A stretch of 64,000 bases of DNA from Bin87 sp964502995 (GTDB lineage Bacteria > Chloroflexota > Dehalococcoidia > Lucifugimonadales > UBA3495). Numbering within the stretch: the first letter of the stretch is position 1; each line of letters begins with the position of its first letter. Positions 41,620 to 48,319 of the stretch are shown here, piece after piece. The notes beneath the pieces were generated by a model, which was given only the letters and a program-made list of their open reading frames with translations, did not search any database and was not told the DNA's origin. The stretch is from NCBI GenBank assembly GCA_964502995.1, contig CAZCZB010000011.1, forward strand, positions 1 through 64,000, read 5' to 3'. The position numbers were made by a program, and so were the translations under genes.

Positions 41620-42438
41620 ATGACTGAGGCAGGTTTTACGATAAGTTACCTCGGCACCGGTTCGGGAGGTTCCACGATGCGGGACCACACCGCGATAGTG
41701 CTGGAATGCCCGCAGGGTGAGCGCATTCTGCTGGATGCCGCGTCGGGCAACAGCGTGCTGCGCAACGGCGAACGGCTGGGTATATCGCCCACTGATTTCG
41801 ATCACTGCCTGCTGAGCCACAGCCATCCCGACCACTGCGAGGGTCTGCCCCACATCGAGATGCAGCGCAGCCGGCGCAACCCCGCCGAACAGCCGATGCA
41901 GGTGTACGGGTCCGAGCGTGCGATGGCCGACCTGGCGACGCTGATGGCCTACCCGCAACGGGGCCTCACCGTCGATGCGCTCGCCGTTCACCGGCGGGAC
42001 GGCCGGCGGGTGTTTGACCTGCGGCCCACCGATCCGGGCCAATGGGTGCAGCTTACCCCCAACGTGCGCGCCCGTTGCGCGCCCGTTGACCACATCGGCG
42101 GCGCGATGGCGTGGCGCGTGGAATCGGGCGACGAGGCCGTTGTGTTCTCCGGCGATACCCGTTGGTGCCCGTCGCTGGCCGAACTGGCCGAGGGCGCGAC
42201 CCTGCTGATCCACGAGGCGCTGTGCGTGGAGGCTGAGCGGAGCCGCGCGGAGGAGACGGCGCACTCCACCGCCGCCGAGGCCGCCCGGATCGCGCAGATG
42301 GCGGGCGTCCGGTCGTTGACGCTGACGCACATCGATAACGCGTACCACCTGGACACCGAGCCGCTGGCGGCCGAGGCCCGGACGGTGTACGACGGGCCGG
42401 TGTCGGTGGCCTACGACCGTTGGCAGCAGAGCGTCTGA
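41620..42438 (+). CDS. Metallo-beta-lactamase-fold hydrolase (RNase Z-like)
   Basis: The 272-residue protein has the zinc motif SHSHPDHCEG near residues 66-74, an opening YLGTGSGGSTMRDHTA typical of RNase Z/ElaC-like or PqsE-like hydrolases, 'APVDHIGGAMAW' (second His), FSGDTRW with bridging Asp, and 'LTLTHID' (last His). All ligands needed for a two-metal site are present. Whether it cleaves tRNA 3' ends or a small ester is unclear; the missing RNase Z exosite arm favours a small-molecule hydrolase. Confidence 0.87.
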   Translation: MTEAGFTISYLGTGSGGSTMRDHTAIVLECPQGERILLDAASGNSVLRNGERLGISPTDFDHCLLSHSHPDHCEGLPHIEMQRSRRNPAEQPMQVYGSERAMADLATLMAYPQRGLTVDALAVHRRDGRRVFDLRPTDPGQWVQLTPNVRARCAPVDHIGGAMAWRVESGDEAVVFSGDTRWCPSLAELAEGATLLIHEALCVEAERSRAEETAHSTAAEAARIAQMAGVRSLTLTHIDNAYHLDTEPLAAEARTVYDGPVSVAYDRWQQSV

Positions 42439-42553
42439 CCGAAACTGATTCAAGACGCGATTCTTCGTCTCGTTAGCGCGAGAACATCGGTGGCCCCGGA
42501 GTGGTAAAATCGCCGCCGGTAATCCCTTGGTCTCCGTCAGTCAATACCGATAT

Positions 42554-43861
42554 ATGCACGCCCAACCGATACAGCCGATACACCCGTTGGTACGGGTCGT
42601 CAACTTCGTTCAGGAGTTTTCCTTGCCCCTGATACTGGGGGTAATCGCCGGCCTGGTGGCGGCCAATGTGAACCATCACTGGTACGAGGTGGTGGTGGAT
42701 TTCCACCCTCTTGGGCACGGCGTTTACATTTTCGGTCATGCGTTGACGCTGCACTTCATCATCAACGGGATGTTCATGTGCCTTTTCTTTGGCATCGCGG
42801 CCAAGGAAATCACGGAATCGACGCTGCCCGGGGGCGTGCTGAACCCGCTGCGCCGGGCCATCAACCCGCTGGTGGGCACTCTGGGCGGCGTGTTCGGACC
42901 GGTGGGTCTGTATTTCGCGCTGGCGTGGATATTCTACGGCGGCAGCGAAGCGTTCGGCGCGGTGGCCAAGGGATGGGCGATTCCCACTGCCACCGACATC
43001 GCGCTGGCGTGGCTGGTGGCGCGGGTTGTGTTCGGGCCGTTGCATCCGGCGGTGAACTTCCTGCTGCTGCTGGCGGTGGTTGACGATGCCATCGGGCTGG
43101 TGATCATCGCGGTGTTCTATCCGGACCCGCACCATCCGGTGGAACCGATCTGGCTGCTGGCGACGGTAGGCGGAATGGCCGCGGTGTTCGTGCTGCGCAA
43201 GCTTCGCGTTCGCTGGTGGCCGGTGTACATCCTGACCGGCGGGTCGCTTTCGTGGGTCGGGCTGGCCGGCGCAGGAGTGGAACCGGCATTGGCTTTGGCG
43301 CCCATTGTGCCCTTTATGCCGAGCACAAGCCACAACGCGGAAACGGTAGAGGATGCGCACACCCATGACGACATGATGTCGGCGCATCCGCACGCCACAA
43401 CCACCGCACACGAGGGACACAGCGTGCTGGAACAGTTCGAGCATCAGTTGAAACTCTTTGTGGACTTCGGGTTGTTCTTCTTCGCGTTCGCCAACGCTGG
43501 CGTGGCGTTTTCCAGCATTGGACTGGTCACCATGATGGTGCTGGTATCGCTGATCGTGGGCAAGGGCATCGGCGTCGCGCTGTTCTCGTGGCTGGCCGCC
43601 AAGGTCGGGTTCCCGTTGCCCGACGGCATGGGGGTTCGGCACCTGGTGGTGACCGGGGTTATCGCCGGCCTGGGCTTGACGGTGGCGTTGTTTGTGGCGG
43701 GCAAGGCCTTCCCTGGCGATTCGCCGTTCCAGGAGCCGGGCAAGATGGGCGCGGTGCTCAGCATCGTGGCGGCGTTGGTGGCCTACGTGCTGGGCAAGGT
43801 GCTGCACGTGCGGCAGGAAGGACTCACGTTCCGTCTGCAGTTCCCGTGGAGTCGTGGCTGA
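42554..43861 (+). CDS. nhaA: Na+/H+ antiporter NhaA
   Basis: NhaA exchanges Na+ for protons in the membrane. From ATG 42554 the protein is 435 residues with about 12 helices: the TATDIALAW stretch carries the Thr-Asp pair of the unwound helix, and LLLLAVVDDAIGLVIIAVF carries the two essential adjacent Asp. An unusual His/acidic loop of about 35 residues (~259-293, with AHTHDD, AHPHATTTAHEGH) lies between the two halves and is absent in the E. coli protein. TTG 42527 is an alternative start. It is monocistronic or pairs with the small ABM gene behind it. Confidence 0.93.
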   Translation: MHAQPIQPIHPLVRVVNFVQEFSLPLILGVIAGLVAANVNHHWYEVVVDFHPLGHGVYIFGHALTLHFIINGMFMCLFFGIAAKEITESTLPGGVLNPLRRAINPLVGTLGGVFGPVGLYFALAWIFYGGSEAFGAVAKGWAIPTATDIALAWLVARVVFGPLHPAVNFLLLLAVVDDAIGLVIIAVFYPDPHHPVEPIWLLATVGGMAAVFVLRKLRVRWWPVYILTGGSLSWVGLAGAGVEPALALAPIVPFMPSTSHNAETVEDAHTHDDMMSAHPHATTTAHEGHSVLEQFEHQLKLFVDFGLFFFAFANAGVAFSSIGLVTMMVLVSLIVGKGIGVALFSWLAAKVGFPLPDGMGVRHLVVTGVIAGLGLTVALFVAGKAFPGDSPFQEPGKMGAVLSIVAALVAYVLGKVLHVRQEGLTFRLQFPWSRG

Positions 43862-43919
43862 ATTCGTCATTGGCGGGCGAAGCGCGAGAAAATGACCGGT
43901 TGAAAGAGAGGACTGATCG

Positions 43920-44213
43920 ATGGCTATGATCGGAGTGTTGACCCATCACTGGGCGAAACAGGACAAGATTGAGGAAGCGAAAACGCTGCTGGACGGCAAC
44001 GGAGAGGCGCAGAGCCGCGCTCCCGGTTTCGGCGCGCGCCACACCTTCATATCCCTGTCGGATCCAACCAAGATATCAACGTTGGTGACGTGGGACAGCA
44101 ACGAGATTTACGATGCCTGGCGCGCCAGCCCCGAGCGGGCGGTGGCGATGGCCGGCGCGGAAGAACTGTGGTCGCGCCCGCCGGAGTCCGAGCGGTTTGA
44201 GATGCAGGACTGA
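43920..44213 (+). CDS. ABM/dimeric alpha-beta barrel family small protein
   Basis: The 97-residue protein has a ferredoxin-like ABM pattern: GVLTHHWAKQDKIEEAKTLL, 'ARHTFISLSDPTKISTLVTW', and 'AWRASPERAVAMAGAEELW'. Members are heme-degrading or quinol-like monooxygenases or just dimeric barrels; the sequence does not tell which. GAGAGGACTGATCG precedes the ATG. It follows nhaA by 58 nt. Confidence 0.7.
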   Translation: MAMIGVLTHHWAKQDKIEEAKTLLDGNGEAQSRAPGFGARHTFISLSDPTKISTLVTWDSNEIYDAWRASPERAVAMAGAEELWSRPPESERFEMQD

Positions 44214-44235
44214 CCTGCGGGCGTGGCGACGACAA

Positions 44236-44264
44236 GTAGGGGCGGGTCTCAGACCCGCCCCTAC
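44236..44264. repeat. Intergenic palindrome (family A)
   Basis: A 29-bp perfect GTAGGGGCGGGTCTCAGACC palindrome, identical in design to copies at 1512, 3032, 58249 and 60602, lies 22 bp after the ABM gene. Confidence 0.85.
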
Positions 44265-44323
44265 GACATTAGGGTACCGCCTTGATGTGCCTGTGCCGTG
44301 ATTTGGCGGGTCCACCTTTCTTG

Positions 44324-44346
44324 GATCGACAGGCTCACCATGAGCG
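44324..44346. repeat. Intergenic repeat copy (family E)
   Basis: GGATCGACAGGCTCACCATG followed by AGC is a copy of the sequence also represented in degenerate form at 6226-6345. It lies in the gap between the convergent ABM and DRTGG genes. Confidence 0.6.
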
Positions 44347-44378
44347 GAGTGTGGCGGCGGATGTTCGCGGGGACGCCC

Positions 44379-45359
44379 CTACGATATGAGGGAGGTCGCG
44401 TCGAGGCGGTCGGCGATCAGGTCGGCCATGCGCTGGGCCTTGTCGCTGTGGTAGGGGATGGCATCGTCGATCAGGCCGCCGATGGCGTCGGCGGTGGCGA
44501 CGGTTCCCTCGTCGACCAGGAGGACGGGGACTCGGCGCTTGGCGGCTTCGACGCGGATGTACTCGGTGGGACGCGCACCGCCGGTCAGCACCAGGCATCG
44601 GGTGTCCTGCATGAGGCTGGCCATCTGGATGTCGGGGCGTTCCGCGCGGGTGATCACCGCCTGGTGGGAATAGCGTCCGAAATAACCCATGCCCGAGTCC
44701 ATGATGTTGCCGCCGATCAGGAAGCGATCCACCCAGGCGTCGGCGTCTCCGGGTTCCAGTTCCCAGCGGCCGCCGAGTCGTTGGGCCAACTGTTCCATGG
44801 TTACGGCCAGCATGGGGCGGTCTTCGGGTAGCGCAGCCACGTTCGCTGCGCCGGTCGCGGCAACCTCGGTCAGGATTTGGCCCGTGCGCGCCACGCGATA
44901 GGGCGGGGTCTGGTTGACCAGCACACCGGCCAGCGATTCTCCCAGGGACGCGACCGCGCTGGAGACGGAGACTGCCGTGAGGTTCGGGTCGTAGCCGAAC
45001 ACCGCCACCACTTTGGCCGACAAGCGTTCCACGAGTCCCCGGGTCATTTCCGAGGCGATGCCCGAACCGGTGGCCGGGTTGGCGACCTCGACTATGGTGT
45101 GATCGCTGGCGCCGGAGAGTGTACGGACTGCGCTGGCGGCAGCGTCAAGGGCCGTCGCATCATCGCCGTCGACTACCGGGATTTCACCGCGGAAGATCTG
45201 CGCGAAGTAGATTGCGTCAGGGTCGGTTCGGCCGGCGGGAGAGAGCGGCTTGCATACGGCCACACTGGCTCCGGTGCGACCGATAAGGGCGGCCAGGCCG
45301 GCGGCAACCGAAGTCTTGCCAGCGCCAGGGCCGTGGGATGCAATGAGGATGGTGGACAT
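44379..45359 (-). CDS. P-loop/DRTGG domain protein (BioD-Pta N-terminal-like)
   Basis: The 326-residue protein opens MSTILIASHGPGAGKTSVAAGLAALIG, a P-loop of the dethiobiotin-synthetase/CobB type, and shows VEVANPATGSG, 'AGVLVNQTPP', then a DRTGG-like domain with 'DSGMGYFGRYSHQAVITRAERPDIQMAS' and a final 'VPVLLVDEGTVATADAIGGL' in the C-terminal third. It resembles the N-terminal part of some phosphotransacetylases; the phosphoacyltransferase domain is missing. Role probably regulatory or nucleotide binding. It is last of an eight-gene minus run. Confidence 0.8.
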   Translation of the reverse strand: MSTILIASHGPGAGKTSVAAGLAALIGRTGASVAVCKPLSPAGRTDPDAIYFAQIFRGEIPVVDGDDATALDAAASAVRTLSGASDHTIVEVANPATGSGIASEMTRGLVERLSAKVVAVFGYDPNLTAVSVSSAVASLGESLAGVLVNQTPPYRVARTGQILTEVAATGAANVAALPEDRPMLAVTMEQLAQRLGGRWELEPGDADAWVDRFLIGGNIMDSGMGYFGRYSHQAVITRAERPDIQMASLMQDTRCLVLTGGARPTEYIRVEAAKRRVPVLLVDEGTVATADAIGGLIDDAIPYHSDKAQRMADLIADRLDATSLIS

Positions 45360-45376
45360 AGCGACGTTGGAGCGGA

Positions 45377-45514
45377 CTATTCCGAATTGACGGGCACGCG
45401 GAACACCGGTTGGCCGCCCTCGTCGTGGCCGTGGTTCGCCAGAGCGATCAGCAATTGCTGGTTGCCGCGACGCATTTCTTCGAGGATGAGGATATCGATG
45501 TGTTTGCTCCGCAT
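45377..45514 (-). CDS. 45-residue small protein, unknown
   Basis: A short ORF starting MRSKHIDILILEEMRRGNQQ and ending RVPVNSE. GGAGACGGTAA lies just upstream, giving a good ribosome-binding site, and its ATG directly abuts the TAA of the 41-residue membrane protein before it. It ends 17 nt before the DRTGG gene. It is amphipathic, without membrane helix. Function unknown; the tight packing with neighbours is the main support for its being real. Confidence 0.55.
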   Translation of the reverse strand: MRSKHIDILILEEMRRGNQQLLIALANHGHDEGGQPVFRVPVNSE

Positions 45515-45640
45515 TTACCGTCTCCGACTCCCTCTTTCCAAACCTAGACCATAAGCAATGAAGGCGACCACGGCCAACAGGCTCACGCAACTGAGTATGA
45601 GCACGAATGCTTGCAGCGCATCCAAGTCGAGAATAATCAT
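45515..45640 (-). CDS. 41-residue single-helix membrane protein
   Basis: The ORF encodes MIILDLDALQ followed by a strongly hydrophobic helix (AFVLILSCVSLLAVVAFIAY) and the basic end GLERGSRRR, so a single-pass protein with a cytoplasmic C terminus is predicted. Its stop TAA is directly followed by the ATG of the 45-residue ORF. It begins 32 nt after the pentapeptide-repeat gene. Function unknown; possibly an assembly factor, a toxin-like microprotein or a membrane tether for its neighbours. Confidence 0.6.
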   Translation of the reverse strand: MIILDLDALQAFVLILSCVSLLAVVAFIAYGLGLERGSRRR

Positions 45641-45672
45641 CGTATCGCCTACGGCCCGAAACGCAGAGCTTG

Positions 45673-46374
45673 TCAGTAGTCGTCCACGCGGTTTTCGATG
45701 AACATGGGGTCGAATCCCGGCGGGAAGTTGGTGGTGTCGTCCCACTTGCCCATGGTCATGTCGCAGCGGTGCAGGCTGGCCCGATCGAAGTTGGCGCCGC
45801 GCAGGTCGGTCATGATCCACATGGAGTCGCGGATCTTGGCCGCCGTGAAGTTCGCGCCCTGCATCACCGCCCGGCTGACGTCCGCTCCGTTGAGGTTCGC
45901 GCCCTGCCAGTCGGAGTTGGTGAGGTTGGCGGAGCGCAGATCGACCTCGATGGCGGTGGTCTGGCTGCAGTCGGCGGCGGTGAGATCGGTGTTGAGGAAC
46001 GAGGCCCGGTTGAGGCGCGACCACTGCAGCACGGATTCCTGCATGTTGGACTGTTTCAGGTCGGCCCAGAACAGGTTTACGTTGCGCAGGATGGTGGTGG
46101 CCATGTCCGCCGATGCCAGGGTTGCCCCGTAGAGGTCCGAGCCGGTGAAATCGGCGGAGCGGAGGTCGCAGCGCGACAGGATGGCCCGGGTGAGTCTGCA
46201 ATCGGTCAGGTTCGCGCCGCGCAGGTCGGAACCGCGCAGGTCGATGCCCGTGAGGTCGAGGCCGCTGAGGTCGGCGACCCGCAGGTCCAGTTGTTCGTCG
46301 GGGTTGTCGGCGCGCCACGCCTTCACGGCGTCGGAGCCGGCGCGCACGATTTCGACGTGTGCTGATTTAGCCAT
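45673..46374 (-). CDS. Pentapeptide repeat protein
   Basis: The 233-residue protein contains many A(D/N)LxG-type repeats (ADLSGLDLTG, DLRGSDLRGAN, ADFTGSDLYGAT, ANLTNSDWQGAN, ANFDRASLHR) from about residue 32 to 215, predicted to form a right-handed quadrilateral beta-helix. There is no signal peptide. Such proteins can act as DNA-mimicking gyrase protectors or as scaffolds. The gene begins 3 nt after the second SelW-like gene, suggesting co-translation. Confidence 0.88.
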   Translation of the reverse strand: MAKSAHVEIVRAGSDAVKAWRADNPDEQLDLRVADLSGLDLTGIDLRGSDLRGANLTDCRLTRAILSRCDLRSADFTGSDLYGATLASADMATTILRNVNLFWADLKQSNMQESVLQWSRLNRASFLNTDLTAADCSQTTAIEVDLRSANLTNSDWQGANLNGADVSRAVMQGANFTAAKIRDSMWIMTDLRGANFDRASLHRCDMTMGKWDDTTNFPPGFDPMFIENRVDDY

Positions 46375-46377
46375 CGG

Positions 46378-46689
46378 TCAGCGGGCCGCCATCATCTCGT
46401 CTTCGACGTCGAAGACGCGTTCGGCGATGGTCATCTTGAGTTCGTTTACCTTGCTGTACCCGGGGTACTCGTCGCCCTCTTCATCGAAGCGGTCGAAGAT
46501 CTTCTCACCGTCCAGGTAGATTTCCAGACGTCCCTTGTCGGCGGGCGTCAGCTTGATGGCAATGTCGCCGGCGTTTTGCGAACGCCAGAACTCGGTCGCC
46601 AGCCACGTGGCGAGTCCGTGGTACCCTCAAGGCACGCAATAGACGATATCGACTTCAACTTTGCCGAACTCTGACCTGGTCATCGTCAT
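46378..46689 (-). CDS. SelW/Rdx-like selenoprotein 2 (in-frame TGA = Sec21)
   Basis: Read from ATG 46689 with TGA (46627-46629) as selenocysteine the product is 103 residues. After VEVDIVYCVPU, with Cys18-x-x-Sec21 as the redox motif, come GYHGLATWLATEFW, 'IKLTPADKGRLEIYLDGEKIF' and a final helix KMTIAERVFD. This is the thioredoxin-like SelW/Rdx family, where CxxC or CxxU is expected. A GAGGAG box lies 8-9 nt before ATG. The TGA splits the gene, so ORF finders find no ORF here. It sits 3 nt before the pentapeptide-repeat gene. Confidence 0.88.
46594..46626 (-). promoter_or_regulatory. Possible SECIS hairpin of SelW-like gene 2
   Basis: In the mRNA directly after UGA, CCACG pairs with CGUGG around the loop GACUCGCCA, and GGU with ACC further out. 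The loop begins 10 nt after UGA, as in gene 1 at 16353-16372, and both loops begin GAC. Confidence 0.5.
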
Positions 46690-46758
46690 GCAGGTTTCTC
46701 CTCGTTATTTGGTCGTTTTGCAGGAAAATCGCTTTGGCGACAGTGGACGGCCCGTATC

Positions 46759-47115
46759 TCACAAATTTTCCAGCATACGGATAAAGTTGGCAATTTCGCC
46801 TTTACCGTGGCGAATTTCGTCCACTCCGGGGGGCCAGCCGTAGAATCGTGAATGAAATGAACTGGCCGCGAGGTAGTAGGTGTACAGCACCGGAGGGGCG
46901 CCCTCATCGTCAATCAGGCGCATCACGGTATCCGCCAGGGCGTTGTGGGATCCATGAAACCAGCCTCTGCGCTCTGCGGCGGCCTTAATGGCATGGGCGG
47001 CTGCGCCCCATATCTTGTTGCAGGCTTCCTCCAACTCGCCCCGTTCGACCTCGTCGTCCACGAGATCGAGGAAATGCCAGCTGCGTTCGGCGTGGTAATC
47101 AATAACTGTGGTCAT
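46759..47115 (-). CDS. PaREP1/HEPN-like small helical protein
   Basis: The 118-residue protein has a run 'VERGELEEACNKIWGAAAHA' followed by IKAAAERRGW-x-HGSH, close to the PaREP1/HEPN pattern (E-x-G-x-x-x-x-A-x-x-K-x-W-x-A). The ending FHSRFYGWPPGVDEIRHGKG is specific. HEPN domains often are RNases or nucleotide-binding helpers, but the RxxxxH catalytic motif was not clearly seen. It stands between two MaoC-like genes and the selenoprotein gene in the same operon. Confidence 0.65.
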   Translation of the reverse strand: MTTVIDYHAERSWHFLDLVDDEVERGELEEACNKIWGAAAHAIKAAAERRGWFHGSHNALADTVMRLIDDEGAPPVLYTYYLAASSFHSRFYGWPPGVDEIRHGKGEIANFIRMLENL

Positions 47116-47142
47116 CAGTCGCCCTCGGGCGTCACAAGACGG

Positions 47143-47565
47143 TCAGCGAATTACGGCGCTGGCCTGGCCCACGGCGGTCTTGTCGCCGTCCTGGTTCTCG
47201 CAGTACACGTCCACGACAACGAGCGTGGTTCCGTCGTCCTGGGGCTGCCGGCTGTTGACCTGCCCGTGGACGCTGACGCTGTCGCCGTGCTTGACGGGGC
47301 GGAGGAACTTGAGGTTCACGTTGCCGCTGCTGTGGAAGGCGTCGGCGCCGATGAACTTGCGCATGGCCTCGGTGCAGAACGCGATGCTCATGCGGCCGGA
47401 GGCGATGGCATAGGTGGTTCCCAACCGCTTGGAGGCCAACTCCGGGTCGTTGTGGATGTTGGAGCGGTTCAGGATTCCGCAGGCCTCAAACTGGTTGATG
47501 ACGTCCTGCGTGATGTGCTTGGTGATGACGGGCAGCGTTTCGCTGTCTAGCCTTGGGGATGCCAT
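47143..47565 (-). CDS. MaoC-like hotdog protein 2
   Basis: The 140-residue protein has a hotdog-fold pattern: 'ASKRLGTTYAIASGRMSIAFCTEAM', then the strands 'NVNLKFLRPVKHGDSVSVHG' and 'TTLVVVDVYCENQDGDKTAVGQASAVI'. These correspond to the C-terminal MaoC half. The catalytic Asp/His pair of enoyl-CoA hydratase 2 (D-x4-H) is not obvious, since 'NDPELAS' is in that place. It overlaps the upstream MaoC-like gene by 19 nt, so the two probably form one heteromeric hydratase or thioesterase. Confidence 0.72.
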   Translation of the reverse strand: MASPRLDSETLPVITKHITQDVINQFEACGILNRSNIHNDPELASKRLGTTYAIASGRMSIAFCTEAMRKFIGADAFHSSGNVNLKFLRPVKHGDSVSVHGQVNSRQPQDDGTTLVVVDVYCENQDGDKTAVGQASAVIR

Positions 47566-47972
47566 TTCTTGCCCAACTCCTCGGGTTTCTTGATCTGGTA
47601 GGTGCGCATCTTTTCGATGAGGCGGCCGTCCTCGTCGGTGGCGGTGGCCTCGATGACAAGATAGGGCTTTTCGCGGCGGACGAACTTGTCGTGAATCCGG
47701 CCGGTGACTCGTATCTTCTTGCCGGGAACCGGCGGGCTGTAAAGGTCGATCTCGTTGCCCGCGTTGATGCTGCCGGTCTGATCGTCGTAGGCCATGGCCA
47801 GAGAGGTCGCGTCGTGCTTGACGGCGATGGTGGGGAACACCGCGTCGGGATCGTCCACGGCCTTGCGGTACATGTCGATCATGTCCTGGGTCAGCAGGTA
47901 CTCGTAGGAGCCCAACTCTTCGCCAATCACGATGTCGTCATAGACGAAAAGGGGGAGGTTCTGTTCGGCCAT
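47547..47972 (-). CDS. MaoC-like hotdog protein 1
   Basis: The 141-residue protein resembles the N-terminal half of MaoC-like dehydratases (FAS1_DH_region): 'DIVIGEELGSYEYLLTQDMIDMYRKAVDDPDAVFPT', 'VPGKKIRVTGRIHDKFVRREKPYLVIEATATDEDGR', and 'IEKMRTYQIKKP'. It acts probably on an acyl-CoA. It opens an eight-gene minus run; its upstream region carries the composite repeat element. Confidence 0.75.
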   Translation of the reverse strand: MAEQNLPLFVYDDIVIGEELGSYEYLLTQDMIDMYRKAVDDPDAVFPTIAVKHDATSLAMAYDDQTGSINAGNEIDLYSPPVPGKKIRVTGRIHDKFVRREKPYLVIEATATDEDGRLIEKMRTYQIKKPEELGKKWHPQG

Positions 47973-48319
47973 TGTAGGGCACTCCGTAGCGACAAAATGG
48001 GCATGTGTGCGACGATTACCATACCGCAGCGACGCCGGGCAGTCAATTGCGGGGCGGTTGGCGTAACTGTTCAGAGTTGAGGGGAAGTGTCATTGCGAGT
48101 CCGCCGGTGGCGGACGCGGCAATCTCGTTGGCGATGAGGGTACCATATGGGACAGACGTTCCAGCTACGGCGTCGAGATTGCCACGTCCGCCTCCGGCGG
48201 ACTCGCAATGACAACCTCCTGCATTCTGAACTGTTACCGGTTGGCACGGATGGACGGGATGGCGGGGATTCGCGCTCCCTGGCCGGTTGGATGGAGTATT
48301 ATCTTGGCGGAGGTTGCCG
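47973..48319. other. Intergenic region with the second composite repeat
   Basis: Nearly 350 bp between the divergent MaoC-like and cobQ genes. It holds the composite element at 48089-48212 and its tail, and the cobQ leader. No cobalamin riboswitch consensus was found here. Confidence 0.6.
48089..48212. repeat. Composite inverted element, copy 2 (family D)
   Basis: GTCATTGCGAGTCCGCC at 48089 and GGCGGACTCGCAATGAC ending at 48212 are inverted ends of a unit of about 124 bp, each half being itself a hairpin. The design matches 6024-6142. The tail after it (ACAACCTCCTGCATTCTGAA, 48212-48231) matches the one at 29-50 with one difference. Confidence 0.85.

Noticed and set aside
48230..48319. Cobalamin riboswitch before cobQ
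   Set aside because: The B12-box (GCCACTG-type) and its characteristic stems were not found in the leader.
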